A DNA stretch of 64,000 bases from Bacillota bacterium (GTDB taxonomy: Bacteria > Bacillota > Clostridia > Christensenellales > CAG-138): the NCBI GenBank assembly GCA_023390655.1, contig JAEWCL010000007.1:62001-126000 (forward strand). The letters run 5' to 3'. Shown here piece by piece: positions 61,204 through 64,000 of this stretch. The notes beneath the pieces are model-generated. The model was not told the DNA's origin. It did no database searches and worked only from the letters and a program-made list of their open reading frames with translations. Position 1 is the first letter of the stretch. Each line of letters opens with the position of its first letter. The translations under genes and the position numbers were made by a program.

Positions 61204-62640
61204 ATGCGCAACCTGACAATGATGACTGATCTGTATCAGCTCACCATGATGTACGGCTATTTCAAACATTCCATGAAAGACAATGTCGCCGTATTTGATC
61301 TGTTCTTCCGCCAGACGCGGCCCAATACCGTATATGCCGTTATGGCGGGCCTTGAAAGCGCGGTGGACTATGTAAAAAATCTTCACTTTGAAGAAGACGA
61401 TATCGCTTATCTGCGCTCTCTGCATCTTTTTGACGAATCCTTCTTTGATTATTTAAGGGCGTTCCGCTTTACCGGAGAAATGTACGCGATGCCTGAAGGC
61501 ACCGTCGTTTTTCCGCACGAGCCGCTTGTGCGCGTCAAAGCGCCCATTATTGAGGCGCAGCTTCTGGAGACGGCGCTGCTGAATATTATCAACCACCAGA
61601 CGCTCATTGCCACCAAGGCAAGCCGCGTGGTGTACGCCGCAAACGGCGATCCTGTGCTGGAGTTTGGCCTCAGGCGCGCACAGGGGCCGGACGCGGGGAT
61701 ATACGGCGCTCGAGCTGCCATCATCGGCGGCTGCTCGAGTACGAGCAATGTCCTGACCGGGAAGCTCTATGACGTGCCGATCAAGGGGACGCATGCGCAC
61801 AGCTGGGTGATGAGCTTTCCCACCGAGCTTGATTCGTTCCGCGCTTATGCAAAAACCTTCCCGGATACCTGCCTACTGCTGGTGGATACCTATGATACGC
61901 TCCGTTCCGGCATCCCCAACGCCATTACCGTATTTGAGGAACTGCGTGAACAGGGCTACGAGCCTGTCGGCATCCGGCTTGATTCGGGCGACCTTGCCTA
62001 TCTTTCCAAGAAGGCGCGCGAAATGCTTGATGAAGCGGGGTTTCAAAAAGCAAAGATCTATGCTTCGGGCGACCTTGATGAAACCGTCATACGTGATTTA
62101 AAGGCGCAGGGCGCGTGCATCGATGTATGGGGTGTCGGAACAAGGCTCATTACATCGGACGATCACCCGGCGCTCGGCGGCGTATACAAAATGTCCGCGG
62201 AGCTTATAGACGGCAAGCTTATCCCCAAAATCAAGCGCAGCGACAACCCCGCAAAGGTGACGAACCCCGGCTATAAAAAAGTATACCGCCTGTACCGCAA
62301 CAAAAACGGCAAGGCGATCGCGGATCTCATTACCCTTGCCGAAGAAACCATTGATACGAAGAAGCCGCTTCGCATATTCGATCCGGAACAGACATGGAAG
62401 AGCATGGTGGTGACGGATTTTTCGGCGCGCGAGCTGCTGGTGCCAATATTCCTGAACGGGGAGCTTGTGTATGATCTTCCGGATATCCACGCCATACAGG
62501 ACTACGCGAAAAACGAGCTTGCGACCATGTGGGAGGAATACAAGCGCTTATTGAACCCGCATGCGTACAAGGTGGACCTTTCCGATCAATTGTATGACAT
62601 GAAACAGCGTCTCCTGCGGGAGCATGCAACCACATTATGA
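61204..62640 (+). CDS. pncB: Nicotinate phosphoribosyltransferase
   Basis: PncB joins nicotinate and PRPP to give nicotinate mononucleotide in NAD salvage. The 478-residue protein starts with NLTMMTDLYQLTMMYGYFK and has VFDLFFRQTRPNTVYAV, EFGLRRAQGPDAGIYGARA, TGKLYDVPIKGTHAHSWVMSF-type active-site loop (GTHAHSWVMSF) and RLDSGDLAYLSKKAR. No strong ribosome binding site is visible; cgaggaacc lies before the ATG. It overlaps the next lipoprotein gene by 4 bases. Confidence 0.95.
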   Translation: MRNLTMMTDLYQLTMMYGYFKHSMKDNVAVFDLFFRQTRPNTVYAVMAGLESAVDYVKNLHFEEDDIAYLRSLHLFDESFFDYLRAFRFTGEMYAMPEGTVVFPHEPLVRVKAPIIEAQLLETALLNIINHQTLIATKASRVVYAANGDPVLEFGLRRAQGPDAGIYGARAAIIGGCSSTSNVLTGKLYDVPIKGTHAHSWVMSFPTELDSFRAYAKTFPDTCLLLVDTYDTLRSGIPNAITVFEELREQGYEPVGIRLDSGDLAYLSKKAREMLDEAGFQKAKIYASGDLDETVIRDLKAQGACIDVWGVGTRLITSDDHPALGGVYKMSAELIDGKLIPKIKRSDNPAKVTNPGYKKVYRLYRNKNGKAIADLITLAEETIDTKKPLRIFDPEQTWKSMVVTDFSARELLVPIFLNGELVYDLPDIHAIQDYAKNELATMWEEYKRLLNPHAYKVDLSDQLYDMKQRLLREHATTL

Positions 62641-63125
62641 AGAAACTGACCGCTTTATTGCTGCTGCTGCTGTTCCTGCCGGGCTGTGTCCGGCAGCAGC
62701 CGGTGCTCTCCGGCGCGCCGACGCCCGTACCAACGCCCACGCCGGCGCCGTCCGCCGTGACGAGTATGGACCGCGTGATTTGGGAGACGGACGCGCTCGG
62801 CGCGACCATTTATGATGAAGAGCGGCATTTTGAACGCTATCTTGCGTTCCAAAAAATCCGCGTGTTTGAATACGAGGGCAGCACGCTCATGGAGGGTATT
62901 TGCGAAAACGCCTATCCGGAGGCGCTCTCCGGCAGCTATGAGATTGTATTTCAAGATAAGGACGATGTCGAGATCGCGCGTGCAAAGGTGCTCATCCGTG
63001 GGCAAGAGGATGTGTTTGCCCCGGGGAACAATACCGTATACGCCGCGATCGATACGGATATGAACATCCTGATGATGCAATTTACTCTGGGGGCGACAAA
63101 GCCCGTTCTGCCAAAGGCGGCATAA
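62637..63125 (+). CDS. Small lipoprotein of unknown function
   Basis: A 162-residue predicted lipoprotein. The signal peptide ends LPGC with C17 as the lipidated residue, followed by a Pro/Thr/Ala linker. The rest (about 45-155) is beta-rich: RYLAFQKIRVFEYEGSTLMEGICEN, SGSYEIVFQDKDDVEIARAKVLI-type strands (in part). It has the look of a FxLYD-type extracellular fold, but no family is certain. The ATGA overlap with pncB implies co-translation; no functional link to NAD salvage is known. Confidence 0.65.
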   Translation: MKKLTALLLLLLFLPGCVRQQPVLSGAPTPVPTPTPAPSAVTSMDRVIWETDALGATIYDEERHFERYLAFQKIRVFEYEGSTLMEGICENAYPEALSGSYEIVFQDKDDVEIARAKVLIRGQEDVFAPGNNTVYAAIDTDMNILMMQFTLGATKPVLPKAA

Positions 63126-63160
63126 CGAACGCATTTCCCATCACTGCATGGAGGTATCAT

Positions 63161-64000
63161 ATGCAAAAAAAGGAAGCAAGCGTACTATATACACGGCTGC
63201 TTGAAGGTCTTACCCTGCGCCCGGAGCTCTATCACACGCAGTTTTCCAGAAAATCCCTCCGAGAGCTGCTGCAAGCGTGCGGTTTCCGTGCAAGGCTCAA
63301 CGTATTTCTTGCGAATGATACATATAACAGCCGTGATGTGCTCTCGCTCTGCCAGCCCGTTATGGAGCGCCTGTGCCCCGAACAGACGGGGGACTGGCTT
63401 TTTTTGATCTACCATGCGCTTGTGGAGGAATTGTTTCCCTCGGAAGAAAAAGAGACGCTTCCGCCTTCCTTCCGGCGCGCAAGCCTGTTCTTTTTGATGA
63501 CCTACCGCCTGCTTCTTGAAGAAGAACGGCAGGGAACCCCTTTTTTGCCCGATACGCATTTTGCGTTTGCAACGGAAGAAGAATGCAGGCAAAGCGCCAT
63601 CCGGCAGGAATATGCGGACTTTCTTTCGATTGCCGCGCGCAGCTTTTTTGTGGAACTGATGCGCATTGGCCGCGATATCATGCGGTTTGATCTATTAGGC
63701 CATGTAGCGGGGGTCCACCATGTGGCCATGCACATGGCGCGCCAGCTAAAAGCGCTTGGGGTTGCGGTGGATGTCCCGCTCATTTCTGCTGCCGCGGCTA
63801 CGCATGATATCGGCAAATATGGCTGCAAGGGGGAGGAACAGCGCCGCATTCCGTATCTGCACTATTATTATACGGAGCAGTGGCTCAAGCGGCATAACCT
63901 CAATACCATCGCGCATGTGGCGGCCAACCATTCCACTTGGGATTTGGAGCTTGAAAACCTGCCCGCAGAGTCCCTGCTGCTCATTTACGCTGATTTTCGC
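63161..64000 (+). CDS. HD-domain phosphohydrolase, cut by the window end
   Basis: The frame is open for 280 codons to the last base, so the 3' end lies beyond the window. The start ATG follows ggaggt by 5 bases. Residues about 1-170 have no clear match. From about 185 an HD domain is visible: GHVAGVHHVAMHMARQLKALG, ATHDIGKYGCKG with the HD pair, then HVAANHSTWDLE and IYADFR. HD proteins of this type hydrolyse nucleotides or cyclic dinucleotides; the substrate is unknown. It follows the lipoprotein after 35 bases. Confidence 0.75.
   Translation, partial: MQKKEASVLYTRLLEGLTLRPELYHTQFSRKSLRELLQACGFRARLNVFLANDTYNSRDVLSLCQPVMERLCPEQTGDWLFLIYHALVEELFPSEEKETLPPSFRRASLFFLMTYRLLLEEERQGTPFLPDTHFAFATEEECRQSAIRQEYADFLSIAARSFFVELMRIGRDIMRFDLLGHVAGVHHVAMHMARQLKALGVAVDVPLISAAAATHDIGKYGCKGEEQRRIPYLHYYYTEQWLKRHNLNTIAHVAANHSTWDLELENLPAESLLLIYADFR

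Noticed and set aside
1..64000. tRNA or rRNA genes, prophage, transposases or antiviral systems
   Set aside because: None was recognised on either strand; the window is mostly conserved housekeeping genes.

Overview
The window is a chromosomal housekeeping segment from a Gram-positive Bacillota of the class Clostridia. Gram-positive-type PolC, SepF, a DivIVA-domain protein, RNase Y and HslUV, together with B. subtilis-like gene order, point there. The DNA is moderately GC-rich with frequent TTG and GTG starts. A Christensenellales-like or other uncultured clostridial lineage would fit, but the order cannot be settled from sequence alone. All genes read on the + strand except mntP.

Region 1 (1-4400) is the rpsP-khpA-rimM-trmD-rplS-rbgA-rnhB-yraN ribosome-biogenesis cluster. 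Region 2 (4400-9920) is an envelope island: a 1257-residue fusion of two GT-C glycosyltransferases, a GtrA-family membrane protein and a secreted S1 protease. Region 3 (9970-18140) is yifB-dprA-topA-trmFO-hslV-hslU, followed by a lipoprotein with SH3b and SleB-type hydrolase domains. Region 4 (19250-31490) is rpsB-tsf-pyrH-frr-(small ORF)-uppS-cdsA-dxr-rseP-ispG-polC, covering translation, UMP kinase, undecaprenyl and phospholipid synthesis, the MEP pathway, site-2 proteolysis and replication.

Region 5 (31490-40700) separates polC from rimP, which are adjacent in B. subtilis. It carries rny, a two-copy structured intergenic repeat, an M19 dipeptidase, a promoter followed by a multi-stem RNA leader, a zinc-ribbon protein, a sigma-factor partner-switching module (STAS protein, an RsbW-like protein that has lost its ATP-binding motifs, a SigB/F/G-type sigma factor and an intact GHKL ATPase), purA, purB and a convergent mntP. 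Region 6 (40800-54590) resumes the conserved order rimP-nusA-rnpM-ylxQ-infB-rbfA-nrnA-truB-ribF-rpsO-pnp-ylxY-mlpA. Its IF-2 has an exceptional Tyr/Gln/Gly/Pro/Arg repeat domain resembling the yeast Sup35 prion repeats. Region 7 (54600-64000) holds a MazG/dUTPase-fold protein, a HlyD-like membrane protein, yggS, sepF, a DivIVA-domain protein, a YgiQ-type radical SAM protein, lgt, pncB, a lipoprotein and an HD-domain gene cut off by the window end.

No tRNA, rRNA, CRISPR array, prophage or insertion sequence was recognised. The points most worth following up are the IF-2 repeat domain, the sigma module with its pseudo-kinase-like anti-sigma factor and structured leader, the fused glycosyltransferase, and the repeated intergenic element at 33318-33526.
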